Shown piece after piece: positions 43,801 through 53,652 of a DNA stretch of 64,000 nt. The position numbers and the translations under genes are program-made. Numbering within the stretch: position 1 is the stretch's first letter; each line of letters opens with the position of its first letter. Under the pieces are notes generated by a model that made no database searches, was not told the DNA's origin, and was given only the letters and a program-made list of their open reading frames with translations. The DNA is from Candidatus Nitricoxidireducens bremensis. Lineage in GTDB: Bacteria > Pseudomonadota > Gammaproteobacteria > Burkholderiales > Rhodocyclaceae. Location: NCBI GenBank assembly GCA_030247725.1, contig JAOTRT010000013.1, forward strand, positions 1 to 64,000. Direction: 5' to 3'.

Positions 43801-44391
43801 GAAGACGATGCCGGCGAAGCTGCCGTCCCGGTGCTCCAGGCGGCGGGAGAAGTTCAGCACCCAGGTCTTGTTGACGCGTCCCAGGTGGGGGCTGGAGACG
43901 ACGAGTCCCGCGCCGGACTCGTCGCGGGCGCGGATGAAATAGTCCCGATCCGAGTTGTTGATGGCCGGCGAGGCGTTCTCGCCGAGGATCACGCGGCCCG
44001 CGGCATCCGAGATGCGCAGCGAGTTGACGCCATGCATGCGTTCGCGCTGGCGGGCGAGGAACTCGTTCATGCGCCGGGCATCCCCCTTGCCGGCCAGATA
44101 GCCTTTCTCGGCTTCGTCCTTGGCGGCCAGCAGGGCGATATCGATGCGCTCGACGAGGCCGGCGAGGTTCTGCTCGACCACCGTCGCCAGGTTGCGCGTC
44201 GTCGTCTCGGCATGGGCGACGGCCTTGCGGCGGCTGTCCAGGATGGACAGGGTGCCGAGGGCGATGGCGAGCAGGTTGAGGAGGAGCAGGGCGGCGATCA
44301 GCCGCGCCGAAAAACGCGTCTTCGCCGCCGGGTTGGCGGCATGGGGACCGGATTGTGCTGGCTTAGCCATGGGGCGGGGACTGGGACGCAT
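40858..44391 (-). CDS. Cache-PAS-GAF-PAS-GGDEF diguanylate cyclase
   Basis: A 1,177-residue membrane protein. A first helix (about 30-50), a periplasmic double-Cache domain (about 55-310) and a second helix (about 315-340) are followed by three PAS domains (about 350-465, 480-600, 605-715). Next come a GAF-like domain rich in Cys (CRRWRGAPDCC, PECAACRG), another PAS (about 900-1010) and a C-terminal cyclase domain. The active-site motif reads AGDEF rather than GGDEF, with an RASD inhibitory site five residues before it. Ala at the first position is a conservative change, so activity is likely but unproven. No EAL domain is present. The gene is preceded by its own c-di-GMP riboswitch 14 nt before the ATG. 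Confidence 0.92.
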   Translation of the reverse strand: MRPSPRPMAKPAQSGPHAANPAAKTRFSARLIAALLLLNLLAIALGTLSILDSRRKAVAHAETTTRNLATVVEQNLAGLVERIDIALLAAKDEAEKGYLAGKGDARRMNEFLARQRERMHGVNSLRISDAAGRVILGENASPAINNSDRDYFIRARDESGAGLVVSSPHLGRVNKTWVLNFSRRLEHRDGSFAGIVFASVRLETIAAMFGQIDVGRNGGVGLRDAEMGLIVRVPELEGIGARIGDKSVSRTIKDYVAEGRTAATYTAVNPLDSRERTASFRRIGDLPLYAIVTLASEEYLADWRRESLTTLVLLLAIVASSLGIGRVLLRTWRHQLGLVAELSESRQMFQTVTEFSDDWVYWRSADRRRFHYLSPVCEAITGYSVAEFQADPDLLDRIVHPEDRARWDAHLEHPADSAHPVEEYRIVGKRGDVRWIRHICREVLADDGAPLGRRGSNQDITASRGAELALQQSERLLREAQEIGRIGSYGYDIRNDRWESSEVLDEIFGIAADYPRDLAGWLQLVHPQERESMQRYLNDCMANRSRFSREYRIVRADGVERWVHGMGEFSYGVDGAPLRLVGVIQDISGRKRSENDLREHDARTRALLDASSESTMLLDPRGTILAINVVGARRFALTPEAMTERNFFDFLPPELAESRRHLLQQVVAGREPLHARDQRGTMRFDLSMFPVTNREGQVDSVALYAKDVTEEERNERIDALFHRLDLMLLKWHMNLDSIAQMFCEEICPLFDLDAAWIGRAEQDGSIAAVAAAGENQEFLAAVRQNCRRWRGAPDCCQPAGIALRERHLQKTAVDAPECAACRGAARGAGIAVSLMLPLMLRSESWGVLALYARQGDAFDRADIPPRLTAVAGRLAVSLESALQQEWLTLLETALASTGNAVFITDGDGRILWCNQAFNRLSGYATADVVGKTPQLFRSGEHDPAFYDDLWATVRSGKVWRGEVVNRRPDGSRYIINQVITPLQDANGKVSHYVAIIEDISERKANEARIEHMANYDSLTGLPNRNLFFDRLAVALAQARRSGRPGALLYFDLDRFKPVNDRLGHAAGDKLLKAVADRVGAQMRASDTFGRLAGDEFAVILPDASRHEDAAHVAEKILAAVDRPFDIDGQQVEIGASIGIAVIPADGASAEEVLKAADEAMYQAKAAGRNTYRNYCRP

Positions 44392-44404
44392 GGTCGTTGT
44401 TCGT

Positions 44405-44494
44405 TCCCGGCGGGTCCTCGATCCTGGGTGTGCTCACCGGTAGATCGGACCTTTGCGTCCTCGCGCTTTCGCGCCAGGTAGCCCTTGGCGGGGT
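44405..44494 (-). promoter_or_regulatory. c-di-GMP-I (GEMM) riboswitch upstream of the PAS-GGDEF gene
   Basis: Read on the minus strand, this is a second class I c-di-GMP aptamer. GCCAAGG opens it, and a GCGC/GCGC hairpin carries a GAAA loop at about 44463-44474. GGACGCAAAGGTCC contains the invariant ACGCAAAG (44451-44458). A hairpin closed by CGATC/GATCG arms (44443-44447 and 44419-44423) has CTACC opposite CCCAGG in the receptor position. P1 can form from CCCG (44489-44492) and CGGG (44406-44409). The latter is part of CGGGAA, the only ribosome-site-like stretch before the ATG at 44391, so ligand-stabilised P1 would hide it. That predicts an OFF switch (inference). Confidence 0.9.
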
Positions 44495-44628
44495 TATGCC
44501 TTTAGTAGTGAGCCGATGGTAATGGAATACGCCGGGGATGGGAAGATGGAATGGTCAAGTCCTGGAAGGGTAGCGCCGGTGGCCGGAACCGTACTGTCGG
44601 TCACCGGCTGCTCGCCCCGGGGGGAGGC

Positions 44629-45324
44629 TCAGAAGAGCCGGTCGGGTGTCAGCCGCAGGCCGATGGAAATCCACTGGCCGCCGCGGGGGGCGGATAACTG
44701 GCGGCCCACCGTGGCGTCGATCTGCACCCGCTCCGGCACGATGAAGATGCGGGCGCCGGTCTGCCAGTAGGGCTTGCCGCGGTTGTCGCCGAAGGTTTCG
44801 GCGATGGCGCTGATGCGGGAACCCAGGACATATTCGCCGCCGAGGCCCCAGGTGGCGTTGTCGCGCCGCGTCGCCTTGTCCCGCAGCCAACCCAGGTTGG
44901 CGTGCGCGACGACCCGGTCGGCGAGGAAGGAGGCCGACACCGGCACATAGGCGTAGGTGTTGCCGAGCAGGTTGGGACCCGGATTCACCTCCGGGTGGCG
45001 CACGGTGCCGACGGCCAGGCCCCAGCCCCAGCCGTCGGTCTCCAGGGGCTTGAAGAGGGTCTTGAGCTGGAGCACCTGGTCCTGGGAAGCCGGCGCCTCG
45101 TCGTAGCGGGCCCAGCCGCCGCCGACGGTGAGTTCCAGGTTGCCGCCCGGATTGCAGGCGGGCAAGGCCCAAGTCTCGCGGCTTTGCGGATAGACGCGCA
45201 CCCAGCTTTCCAGCTGGCAGCTGCCCGCCGTGGTGAGGCGGGCGTCGTCGGTGACGAAGGGGCGAGCGGCCCAGGTGGGCAGGGCGAGGACGGCCAGCAG
45301 GGGGGCGAGGGCGGGCAGGCGCAT
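44629..45324 (-). CDS. Exported outer-membrane-like protein of unknown function
   Basis: A 231-residue protein with a clear signal peptide (residues 1-19, cleavage after PTWA). The mature part alternates polar and hydrophobic residues as in a beta-barrel and ends in a terminal Phe (LTPDRLF), the usual recognition signal for outer-membrane insertion. Strand-like segments include LELTVGGGWARY, GWGWGLAVGTVRH, NATWGLGGEYVLG and GQWISIGLRLTP. Two cysteines (near residues 36 and 57) could form a disulfide. I do not recognise a named family. It stands just downstream of the ETF-QO gene on the same strand (34-bp gap) and may be co-transcribed; function unknown. Confidence 0.8.
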   Translation of the reverse strand: MRLPALAPLLAVLALPTWAARPFVTDDARLTTAGSCQLESWVRVYPQSRETWALPACNPGGNLELTVGGGWARYDEAPASQDQVLQLKTLFKPLETDGWGWGLAVGTVRHPEVNPGPNLLGNTYAYVPVSASFLADRVVAHANLGWLRDKATRRDNATWGLGGEYVLGSRISAIAETFGDNRGKPYWQTGARIFIVPERVQIDATVGRQLSAPRGGQWISIGLRLTPDRLF

Positions 45325-45358
45325 GGGGCGAGGCTAGCGCCGCGCCGTGACGGCGCCG

Positions 45359-46990
45359 TTACATCTGCTGGTAGATCGGCCCCTCGCCGCCCTGGGGCGT
45401 GACCCAGTCGATGTTCTGGGTCGGGTCCTTGATGTCGCAGGTCTTGCAGTGCACGCAGTTCTGGGCGTTGATCTGCAGGCGCGGGTTGCCGCCGTCGTCG
45501 TCGCGAAGGATCTCGTAGACGCCGGCCGGGCAGTAGCGCTGCTCGGGGGCGTCGTAGAGGGCCAGGTTGGTGGCGATGGGCACCGCGGCGTCCTTGAGGC
45601 GCAGGTGGCAGGGCTGCTCTTCCTCGTGGTTGGTGTTGGACAGGAACACCGAGGAGAGGCGGTCGAAGGTCAGCACGCCGTCGGGCTTGGGGTATTGGAT
45701 CGGCGTGCATTCCGAGGCGCGCCTGAGTTTCGTGTGGTCGGCCGTGAGGCGCAGGGTCCACGGGGCCTTGCCGCGGAAGAGCTGCTGGTCGATGCCGAAC
45801 AGCAGGGAGCCGAGGTACAGGCCCTTGGCCATGAGGGGCTTGAAGTTGCGGGCCGTGTGGAGCTCCTCGTAGAGCCAGGAGGCGCGGAACTTCTCCGGAT
45901 AGGCCACCAGTTCGTCCTGGGCGCGGCCAGCGGCCAGGGCCTCGGCGGCGGCTTCGGCGGCCAGCATGCCGGTCTTGATGGCGGCGTGGCTGCCCTTGAT
46001 GCGGGAGGCGACGAGGAAGCCGGCATCGTCGCCGATGAGGGCGCCGCCGGGGAAGATCAACTTGGGCAGGGCTTGCAGGCCGCCGGCCGTCAGGGCCCGG
46101 GCGCCATAGGCGATGCGCTTGCCGCCTTCGAGCATGGCCCGCAGCTGCGGATGGGTCTTGAGGCGCTGCATCTCCTCGAAGGGCGACAGGTAGGGGTTGC
46201 TGTAGCCGGCGCCGACGACGAGGCCGATGGACACCAGGTTGTCGTCGAAGTGGTAGCAGAAGGAGCCGCCGTAGGTGTCCGGGTCCAGGGGCCAGCCGGC
46301 CGTGTGCATGACCATGCCCTTGACGTGCTGCTCGGGCTTGACCTCCCAGAGTTCCTTGATGCCGATGCCGTAGACCTGCGGGTCGGCGCCCTTGCGCAAT
46401 TCGTACTTCGCTTCGAGCTGCTTGCCCAGGTGGCCGCGGCAGCCTTCGGCGAACAGGGTGTACTTGCCGCGCAGTTCCATGCCGGGCTGGTAGGCGTCGG
46501 TGGGCTGGCCGTCGCGGCCCACGCCCATGTCGCCGGTGACGATGCCGAGGACGCGATTCTGGTCGTCGTAGAGGACTTCGGCGCCGGCGAAGCCGGGGTA
46601 GATCTCGACGCCGAGGGCTTCCGCCTGGGCGCCGAGCCAGCGGCAGACGGCGCCCAGGCTGACGATGTAGTTGCCGTGGTTGACGAAGCAGCCGGGCAGC
46701 AGGAAGTTGGGGAAACGGGTGCCGCCGGTGGCCGACAGCATGACGAAGCGGTCCTCGGTGACCGGCGTGTCGAGGGGGGCGTCCTTTTCCTTCCAGTCGG
46801 GGATCAGTTCATTCAGGGCGCGCGGGTCCATGACGGCGCCGGAGAGGATGTGGGCGCCGATCTCCGAGCCCTTGTCGATGAGACAGACGGACAGGCCGGC
46901 ATCGATCTGCTTGAGGCGGATCGCCGCGGAGAGACCGGCCGGACCGCCACCCACAACGACGACGTCGAACTCCATCGCTTCGCGTTCCAT
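45359..46990 (-). CDS. Electron transfer flavoprotein-ubiquinone oxidoreductase
   Basis: A 543-residue membrane-associated flavoprotein with one [4Fe-4S] cluster. It oxidises reduced ETF and reduces ubiquinone, joining acyl-CoA oxidation to respiration. The N-terminal FAD motif is VVVGGGPAGLSAAIRL. The middle holds the ubiquinone/membrane region (GMVMHTAGWPLD). The C-terminal ferredoxin-like domain has the cluster cysteines, including NCVHCKTCDIKDP. Length matches the family. GGGGAG lies upstream of the ATG. The partner ETF genes are 30 kb away at 15216-16909. It is divergent from the thioesterase/acetoacetyl-CoA synthetase pair, sharing an intergenic control region. Confidence 0.96.
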   Translation of the reverse strand: MEREAMEFDVVVVGGGPAGLSAAIRLKQIDAGLSVCLIDKGSEIGAHILSGAVMDPRALNELIPDWKEKDAPLDTPVTEDRFVMLSATGGTRFPNFLLPGCFVNHGNYIVSLGAVCRWLGAQAEALGVEIYPGFAGAEVLYDDQNRVLGIVTGDMGVGRDGQPTDAYQPGMELRGKYTLFAEGCRGHLGKQLEAKYELRKGADPQVYGIGIKELWEVKPEQHVKGMVMHTAGWPLDPDTYGGSFCYHFDDNLVSIGLVVGAGYSNPYLSPFEEMQRLKTHPQLRAMLEGGKRIAYGARALTAGGLQALPKLIFPGGALIGDDAGFLVASRIKGSHAAIKTGMLAAEAAAEALAAGRAQDELVAYPEKFRASWLYEELHTARNFKPLMAKGLYLGSLLFGIDQQLFRGKAPWTLRLTADHTKLRRASECTPIQYPKPDGVLTFDRLSSVFLSNTNHEEEQPCHLRLKDAAVPIATNLALYDAPEQRYCPAGVYEILRDDDGGNPRLQINAQNCVHCKTCDIKDPTQNIDWVTPQGGEGPIYQQM

Positions 46991-47005
46991 GCCTTGGCTC
47001 CCCTG

Positions 47006-47046
47006 GTATCAGCAACTTGGATCGCCGCATTATAATTGCCTGATAC
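47006..47046. promoter_or_regulatory. Shared divergent promoter region with symmetric -10 and flanking inverted repeat
   Basis: ATTATAAT (47029-47036) is its own reverse complement, so it offers a perfect TATAAT -10 in both directions. It lies between the ETF-QO gene (minus) and the thioesterase gene (plus). Perfect 7-bp arms GTATCAG (47006-47012) and CTGATAC (47040-47046) flank it with a 27-bp spacer, a plausible operator. The -35 boxes are weak in both directions, which would suit an activator-dependent promoter. Confidence 0.55.
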
Positions 47047-47063
47047 TTTTGGAACTGTCACCC

Positions 47064-47477
47064 GTGGAACACTTTCGCAAGCTGATGCTGACCAGCATCA
47101 TTCCCATCCGCTGGGGCGACATGGACGCCCTCGGCCACGTGAACAACACGGTCTATTTCCGCTACATGGAGCAGGCCCGCGTCGAGTGGCTGGAGCAGAT
47201 GGGCTTTCCCATCGACATGCGGCGCGAGGAGGCGGTGGTGGTGGTCAACGCCAGCTGCACCTTCCTCGTGGCGCTGACCTATCCCGGTACCGTCGAGTGC
47301 CGCCTGTTCTTCGTCGGCAAGCCCGGCCGCAGCAGCCTGGAAACCCGCTACGAACTGCGCAAGGTCGGCGAGGACGTGCTGTATGCCGAAGGTGCCGCCA
47401 AGATGGTCTGGATGAATCCGGCCACGGGCAAGTCCGTTCCCCTGCCGCAATCCATCCTCGACGCCGTCGCCCCCTGA
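47064..47477 (+). CDS. Hotdog-fold acyl-CoA thioesterase (4HBT/YbgC-FadM type)
   Basis: A 137-residue hotdog protein that probably hydrolyses an acyl-CoA. The active-site region is the classic [28 protein letters not shown] pattern beginning near residue 15, with the catalytic Asp in WGDMD and the HVNN turn. The rest ([22 protein letters not shown]) forms the sheet. The start is uncertain: GTG at 47064 is preferred because it gives the usual N-terminal length, but TTG 47049 and ATG 47085 are possible. The acetoacetyl-CoA synthetase gene starts 23 bp after its stop, so they form an operon. A role in trimming excess acyl-CoA or in hydroxybutyrate/acetoacetate metabolism is inferred. Confidence 0.87.
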   Translation: MEHFRKLMLTSIIPIRWGDMDALGHVNNTVYFRYMEQARVEWLEQMGFPIDMRREEAVVVVNASCTFLVALTYPGTVECRLFFVGKPGRSSLETRYELRKVGEDVLYAEGAAKMVWMNPATGKSVPLPQSILDAVAP

Positions 47478-47500
47478 TTTCCCACTGGAGCCTCTCCGCC

Positions 47501-49471
<1,971 letters not shown>

Positions 49472-49581
49472 AACGGGCGGTGCCGCGGCCGGCGGCGGCA
49501 TCCGTGCGGCCTTAGGCTTCCCCGTACGGCCGCCGCTTCTCCATTCCAGAACTGCCGTCCGCAGGGGGAGATGTCGTTCTA

Positions 49582-49593
49582 GTCCAATTGGAC
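49582..49593. promoter_or_regulatory. 12-bp perfect palindrome upstream of the GGDEF gene
   Basis: GTCCAATTGGAC is a perfect palindrome about 90 bp before the next start codon, in a 212-bp gap of lower GC. It may be a binding site for a dimeric regulator. A candidate -35 (TTGGAC) overlaps its right half, but I see no good -10 at the right distance. Confidence 0.35.
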
Positions 49594-49683
49594 AGGGCGG
49601 TTTGCCAGTAAGTTTTCCGAAAGCTTGACGGCATATGGTGGCCGACGAAATAACCGACTTCGTCGAAGCACAACCCTCGTCCC

Positions 49684-51822
49684 GTGCTTATGCTAGACAA
49701 GCTCATGGCTCTTGCACGCCGGTCAAGAGCGGAACTGATTGATCGTATTGCCTCGCTTCCTTCGATTGGGCACGGAAGCCCGCTGGGTTATGTGCTGACG
49801 GTCGTCCTGATGGGCGTTGCCCTGTGGGTGCGCTTGGCGATTGCTCCGGTAAGCGCTGGCCTGCAGTACGTGACCTTCTTTCCTTCCGTTACGCTCGCCG
49901 CCATCGGCTGGGGATTTCGGGCTGGATTGTTGGCGACGGCGATCGGCCTGGTATTGGCCACTTGCATATTCACGCCCCCGTATTACTCCATTTCCTGGGA
50001 AGTCCTGCAGACCAGCCTGTGGTCGAACATGGTGTTCCTGACGGATGGCGTCATCATTTCCTTTGCCATCGAGTCCTTGCACCGGTATCGCCTGCGCAGT
50101 GCCATCGAATTGAGGGCGACCCAGGATGCTCACGCGGTGCTGATGGATAGCACCCAGTACCTGCGGACCATCCTGGACAATCTGTTTGCCTATGTCGCCC
50201 TGCTGGATTTGAACGGGGTCATCAAGGAGGTGAATCAGGCCCCCCTGGAGAAGACCGGGCATACGCGGGAGGATGTGCTCGGCGTGCGCTTCTACGACAC
50301 CCCCTGGTGGTCCTACGACGAAAATGTGCGCTTGCAGTTGATGCGGGCCATCGAGGCGGCCAAGCAGGGCCGGCTCCAGCGCTACGACGTCGTGGTGAGA
50401 ATGGGCGATGCGCTCATTCCGATCGATTTTCAGATTTCACCGGTGCGCGACCTTCAGGGCAGGATCGACGGACTGCTGGCGACGGGCGTGGATATTTCCG
50501 AGCGCAAGCAGATGGAGACGGCTTTGCGGCAGAGCCAGACCATGCTGGCGCAGTTCAAGTACAGCCTCGACCACACGCAGGACGGCGTTTTCATCTTTCG
50601 TCCGGATACCCTTCGCTTCGTGTACGCGAATCACGGCGCCATGGAACAGCTGGGCTATGGCGAAGACGAGCTGATGCGGATGACGCCGCTGGATATCAAG
50701 CCGAGGTTCACCGAGCCTGTTTTTCGCGACATGCTGCAGCCACTGCTGGATGGGCGTCTGACGGCAAACACCTTCGAGACTGTGCACCGACGCAAGGATG
50801 GGCGCGATATCCCTGTGGAAATCGTGCTTCAGCTGGTGCAGCAGGATGGCAGCGAAGCGCGCTTCATCGCCTTTGCGCGCGACATTTCGGAACGCAAGCG
50901 GGCGGAGAGCGAACTCCGGGTCGCCGCCGCCGCCTTCGAGTCGGCGGAAGGCATCATGATCACCGATGCCGACAACGTGATCCTGCGGATCAACAAGGCC
51001 TTCACCAAGGCCACCGGCTACAGCGCCGAGGAGATTATCGGCAAGACGCCGAGTCTGCTGAAATCGGGGCGCCATGATGCGGCCTTCTATGCGGCGATGT
51101 GGGAGAGCATCCGGAACACGGGGAGTTGGGAAGGGGAAATCTGGGATCGCCGCAAGAACGGCGAGATATACCCGAAGCTGCTGACCATCACGGCGGTGAA
51201 ATCGGAGGATGGTCAGGTTTCCCACTACATCGGCTCCCAGATCGACATCACCGCTCGCAAGATGGCGGAGGAAGACATCCGGAATCTGGCCTTCTACGAT
51301 CCGCTGACCCAGTTGCCCAATCGGCGTCTGCTGCTGGAACGGCTCGGCCATGCGCAGGCGACCAGTGCCCGCAGCAGACGGTACGGGGGGGTGCTCTTCA
51401 TCGATCTGGACAACTTCAAGGCACTGAACGACACCCTGGGTCATGACATGGGCGACCTGCTGCTGCAGCAAGTGGCGCTGCGGCTGGTCACCTGCGTCCG
51501 CGAGGGCGATACCGCGGCCCGCCTCGGCGGCGACGAGTTCGTCCTGATGCTGGAGGACCTGGGCGACAGTTTCGAGGAATCCCGGAGTCGGGTCGAAACT
51601 GTGGGCGAGAAGATCATCGCGATGCTCAATCAGCCCTTTGCGCTGGCCGATCACGTCTATTGCTGCACGCCGAGCATCGGTGTCACCCTGTTCAGGGGGC
51701 GGCAGCACTCCATGGACGAGCTGCTGAAACAGGCCGACCTGGCGATGTACGGCGCCAAGAAGGCCGGGCGCAACACGCTGCGCTTCTTCGATGCGGCGAT
51801 GAATCCGACGGCGGCCCAGTGA
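49684..51822 (+). CDS. Membrane PAS-GGDEF diguanylate cyclase
   Basis: A protein of up to 712 residues. The N-terminal ~150 residues contain four hydrophobic helices of the KdpD-like DUF4118 type (LGYVLTVVLMGVALWVRL, YVTFFPSVTLAAIGWGF, LLATAIGLVLATCIF, WSNMVFLTDGVIISFAIE). Three PAS domains follow (about 155-275, 285-400, 410-525). The cyclase domain has an intact GGDEF with an REGD inhibitory site five residues before it, and DNFKALNDTLGHDMGD. It is therefore a probable active, product-inhibited cyclase. GTG at 49684, ATG at 49690 and ATG at 49705 are all possible starts and none has a strong ribosome site. Codon GC is somewhat lower than in its neighbours. It stands alone and has no c-di-GMP riboswitch. 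Confidence 0.92.
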   Translation: MLMLDKLMALARRSRAELIDRIASLPSIGHGSPLGYVLTVVLMGVALWVRLAIAPVSAGLQYVTFFPSVTLAAIGWGFRAGLLATAIGLVLATCIFTPPYYSISWEVLQTSLWSNMVFLTDGVIISFAIESLHRYRLRSAIELRATQDAHAVLMDSTQYLRTILDNLFAYVALLDLNGVIKEVNQAPLEKTGHTREDVLGVRFYDTPWWSYDENVRLQLMRAIEAAKQGRLQRYDVVVRMGDALIPIDFQISPVRDLQGRIDGLLATGVDISERKQMETALRQSQTMLAQFKYSLDHTQDGVFIFRPDTLRFVYANHGAMEQLGYGEDELMRMTPLDIKPRFTEPVFRDMLQPLLDGRLTANTFETVHRRKDGRDIPVEIVLQLVQQDGSEARFIAFARDISERKRAESELRVAAAAFESAEGIMITDADNVILRINKAFTKATGYSAEEIIGKTPSLLKSGRHDAAFYAAMWESIRNTGSWEGEIWDRRKNGEIYPKLLTITAVKSEDGQVSHYIGSQIDITARKMAEEDIRNLAFYDPLTQLPNRRLLLERLGHAQATSARSRRYGGVLFIDLDNFKALNDTLGHDMGDLLLQQVALRLVTCVREGDTAARLGGDEFVLMLEDLGDSFEESRSRVETVGEKIIAMLNQPFALADHVYCCTPSIGVTLFRGRQHSMDELLKQADLAMYGAKKAGRNTLRFFDAAMNPTAAQ

Positions 51823-51855
51823 TTTTCGCGGGCGGCGGGTACCGGGTCCGCCGGG

Positions 51856-52752
51856 TCAGGAGCGCTTTCTTGCCGGGGTGGGGCGGGTCGGCGTCCGGCC
51901 GTCGGCGTCCGTCTCGATCCTGAAGCCGGCGCTGGCGTCCAGGGCGAGGCGATCCCGCAGCCAGGGCATGGCTTCCGCCAGGATACCGGCCAGCGTCCAG
52001 GGCGGATTGGCAACGAACATGCCGCTGCCGTGCATGCCGAAGCCGTCGGCCGCCGGTGTCTGAACGGTAAGGGTGACGTTGAGCCATTCCGGCGCCAGCT
52101 TCTTCAGCTTCTCCGGCAGTTCCCGCGCGTCGCCGCGCTGCAGTTGCGGATACCAGACGGCGAAGGTGCCGCTGGCGAAGCGGGCGAGGCCTTCCTTCAC
52201 GGTCATCACCGTGCGCAGGTAGTCGCGCTTGTCCTCGTAGGCCGGGTCGATGAGGACCAGGCCGCGCCGGGGCGGCGGCGGCAGCACGGACTTGAGGGAG
52301 AGGAAACCGTCGGCCTGGCCGATGGCGACGCGCTTGGTATCGTCCGGGAAGTCGCGGGCGAAGTGTTCCCGCAGCAGCTTGTTGTCGGTGCCGTGCAGCT
52401 CGAACAGGCGCAGGCGGTCCTGGTCCCGCAGCAGGCGCATGGCCAGGTAGGGGGAGCCCGGATAGTGGCGCAGCCGGCCGTCCGGGCTGAAGCTCTTCAC
52501 CAGATCCAGGTAGTCGGCCACGGCGGCCGGGGCGTTCTTGGCCTCCCACAGGCGGGCGATGCCGTCGGCGTGCTCGGCGTTGCGCGCGGCGTAGCCCTTG
52601 TCCAGCGCGTAGATGCCGGCGCCGGCGTGGCTGTCGGCGAGCCAGTAGGGCTTGTCCTTCTGGTTCAGGTAGCGCAGCAGCTGGACGAGGACGAAATGCT
52701 TGAGGACGTCGGCGTGGTTGCCGGCATGGTAGGCGTGGCGGTAGCTGAGCAT
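51856..52752 (-). CDS. rlmJ: 23S rRNA (adenine(2030)-N(6))-methyltransferase RlmJ
   Basis: A 298-residue SAM-dependent RNA methyltransferase that modifies A2030 of 23S rRNA. The family start [19 protein letters not shown] is exact and fixes the start codon at 52752. The catalytic motif is LIDPAYE (DPPY type), and [12 protein letters not shown] belongs to the SAM pocket. [16 protein letters not shown] near the C-terminus is also family-typical. The last ~20 residues are a basic low-complexity tail. The gene is divergent from the RluF-like gene across 96 bp, so two 23S rRNA modification genes share a promoter region; it converges on the GGDEF gene. Confidence 0.95.
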   Translation of the reverse strand: MLSYRHAYHAGNHADVLKHFVLVQLLRYLNQKDKPYWLADSHAGAGIYALDKGYAARNAEHADGIARLWEAKNAPAAVADYLDLVKSFSPDGRLRHYPGSPYLAMRLLRDQDRLRLFELHGTDNKLLREHFARDFPDDTKRVAIGQADGFLSLKSVLPPPPRRGLVLIDPAYEDKRDYLRTVMTVKEGLARFASGTFAVWYPQLQRGDARELPEKLKKLAPEWLNVTLTVQTPAADGFGMHGSGMFVANPPWTLAGILAEAMPWLRDRLALDASAGFRIETDADGRTPTRPTPARKRS

Positions 52753-52848
52753 GGGCGGGCGGATGGCGGAAACGCAGGTGCGCACGTTACCACGGCCGGC
52801 CGCCGGCCGAAGCGCGGGTTTCGGCGCGGGCCGGCGCTAAAATGCGCC

Positions 52849-53643
52849 ATGACCGAAAAACGCATCCTCCGCCGCGTGGCGCGCGCCGACTCCCCGCCTG
52901 CCGCACCGCCCGCCGACCCCCAGGGCGTGCGCGTCTCCAAGCTGATGGCCGAGCGGGGCCTGTGTTCCCGCCGCGAGGCCGACGCCTACATCGAGCGCGG
53001 CCTCGTCTTCGTGAACGGCGAGCGCGTCACCCTCGGCACCCGGGCGGCGCCCGACGCCGAGATCAAGCTCGCCACCGAGGCGCGGGCCCAGCAGGCCCGT
53101 CTTGTCACTATGTTGCTGCACAAGCCCGTCGGCTATGTCTCCGGCCAGGCCGAGGACGGCTACCTGCCGGCGGTGACCCTGGTCGGCCGCGACACCCAGT
53201 ATGCGAAGGACCGCGGCCAGCGCTTCCAGCCGGCCCACCTGAAGGGCCTGGCGCCGGCCGGCCGCCTTGACATCGATTCCACCGGCCTGCTGGTGCTGAC
53301 CCAGGACGGCCGCATCGCCCGCCAGCTGATCGGCGACGACTCGGACGTGGAAAAGGAATACCTGGTCCGCGTCGAGGGCCGCCTCGACGAGCGGAGCCTG
53401 GCGCTGCTGAACCACGGGCTGGAACTGGACGGCCGCAAGCTGCGCCCGGCCAAGGTGGCCTGGGCCAACGACGACCAGCTGCGCTTCGAGCTCAAGGAGG
53501 GCCGCAAGCGCCAGATCCGCCGCATGTGCGAGCTGGTGGGCCTGCGCGTGGTCGGCCTGAAGCGCGTGCGCATCGGCCGCGTGCGGCTCGGCGACCTGCC
53601 CCTCGGCCAGTGGCGCTATCTGCGCGAGGACGAGGCTTTCTAG
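52849..53643 (+). CDS. rluF: S4-domain 23S rRNA pseudouridine synthase, RluF-like
   Basis: A 264-residue RsuA/RluB/E/F-family synthase. After a short basic N-terminus comes an S4 RNA-binding domain ([31 protein letters not shown], beginning near residue 27). The catalytic domain has [10 protein letters not shown], the Asp-bearing [25 protein letters not shown] and [19 protein letters not shown]. The close match of the ends to E. coli RluF (GLCSRREAD and MCE...GL..LKR.RI) suggests U2604 modification, but RluB/E-type specificity cannot be excluded. An insertion ([21 protein letters not shown] region) lengthens the usual loop before the active site. The small ankyrin protein gene starts 9 bp after its stop. 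Confidence 0.88.
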   Translation: MTEKRILRRVARADSPPAAPPADPQGVRVSKLMAERGLCSRREADAYIERGLVFVNGERVTLGTRAAPDAEIKLATEARAQQARLVTMLLHKPVGYVSGQAEDGYLPAVTLVGRDTQYAKDRGQRFQPAHLKGLAPAGRLDIDSTGLLVLTQDGRIARQLIGDDSDVEKEYLVRVEGRLDERSLALLNHGLELDGRKLRPAKVAWANDDQLRFELKEGRKRQIRRMCELVGLRVVGLKRVRIGRVRLGDLPLGQWRYLREDEAF

Positions 53644-53652
53644 GAGGCGGCG

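Noticed and set aside
49588-49614. Sigma70 promoter using TTGGAC before the solitary GGDEF gene
   Set aside because: The nearest -10-like hexamers are 15-16 bp away and poor.
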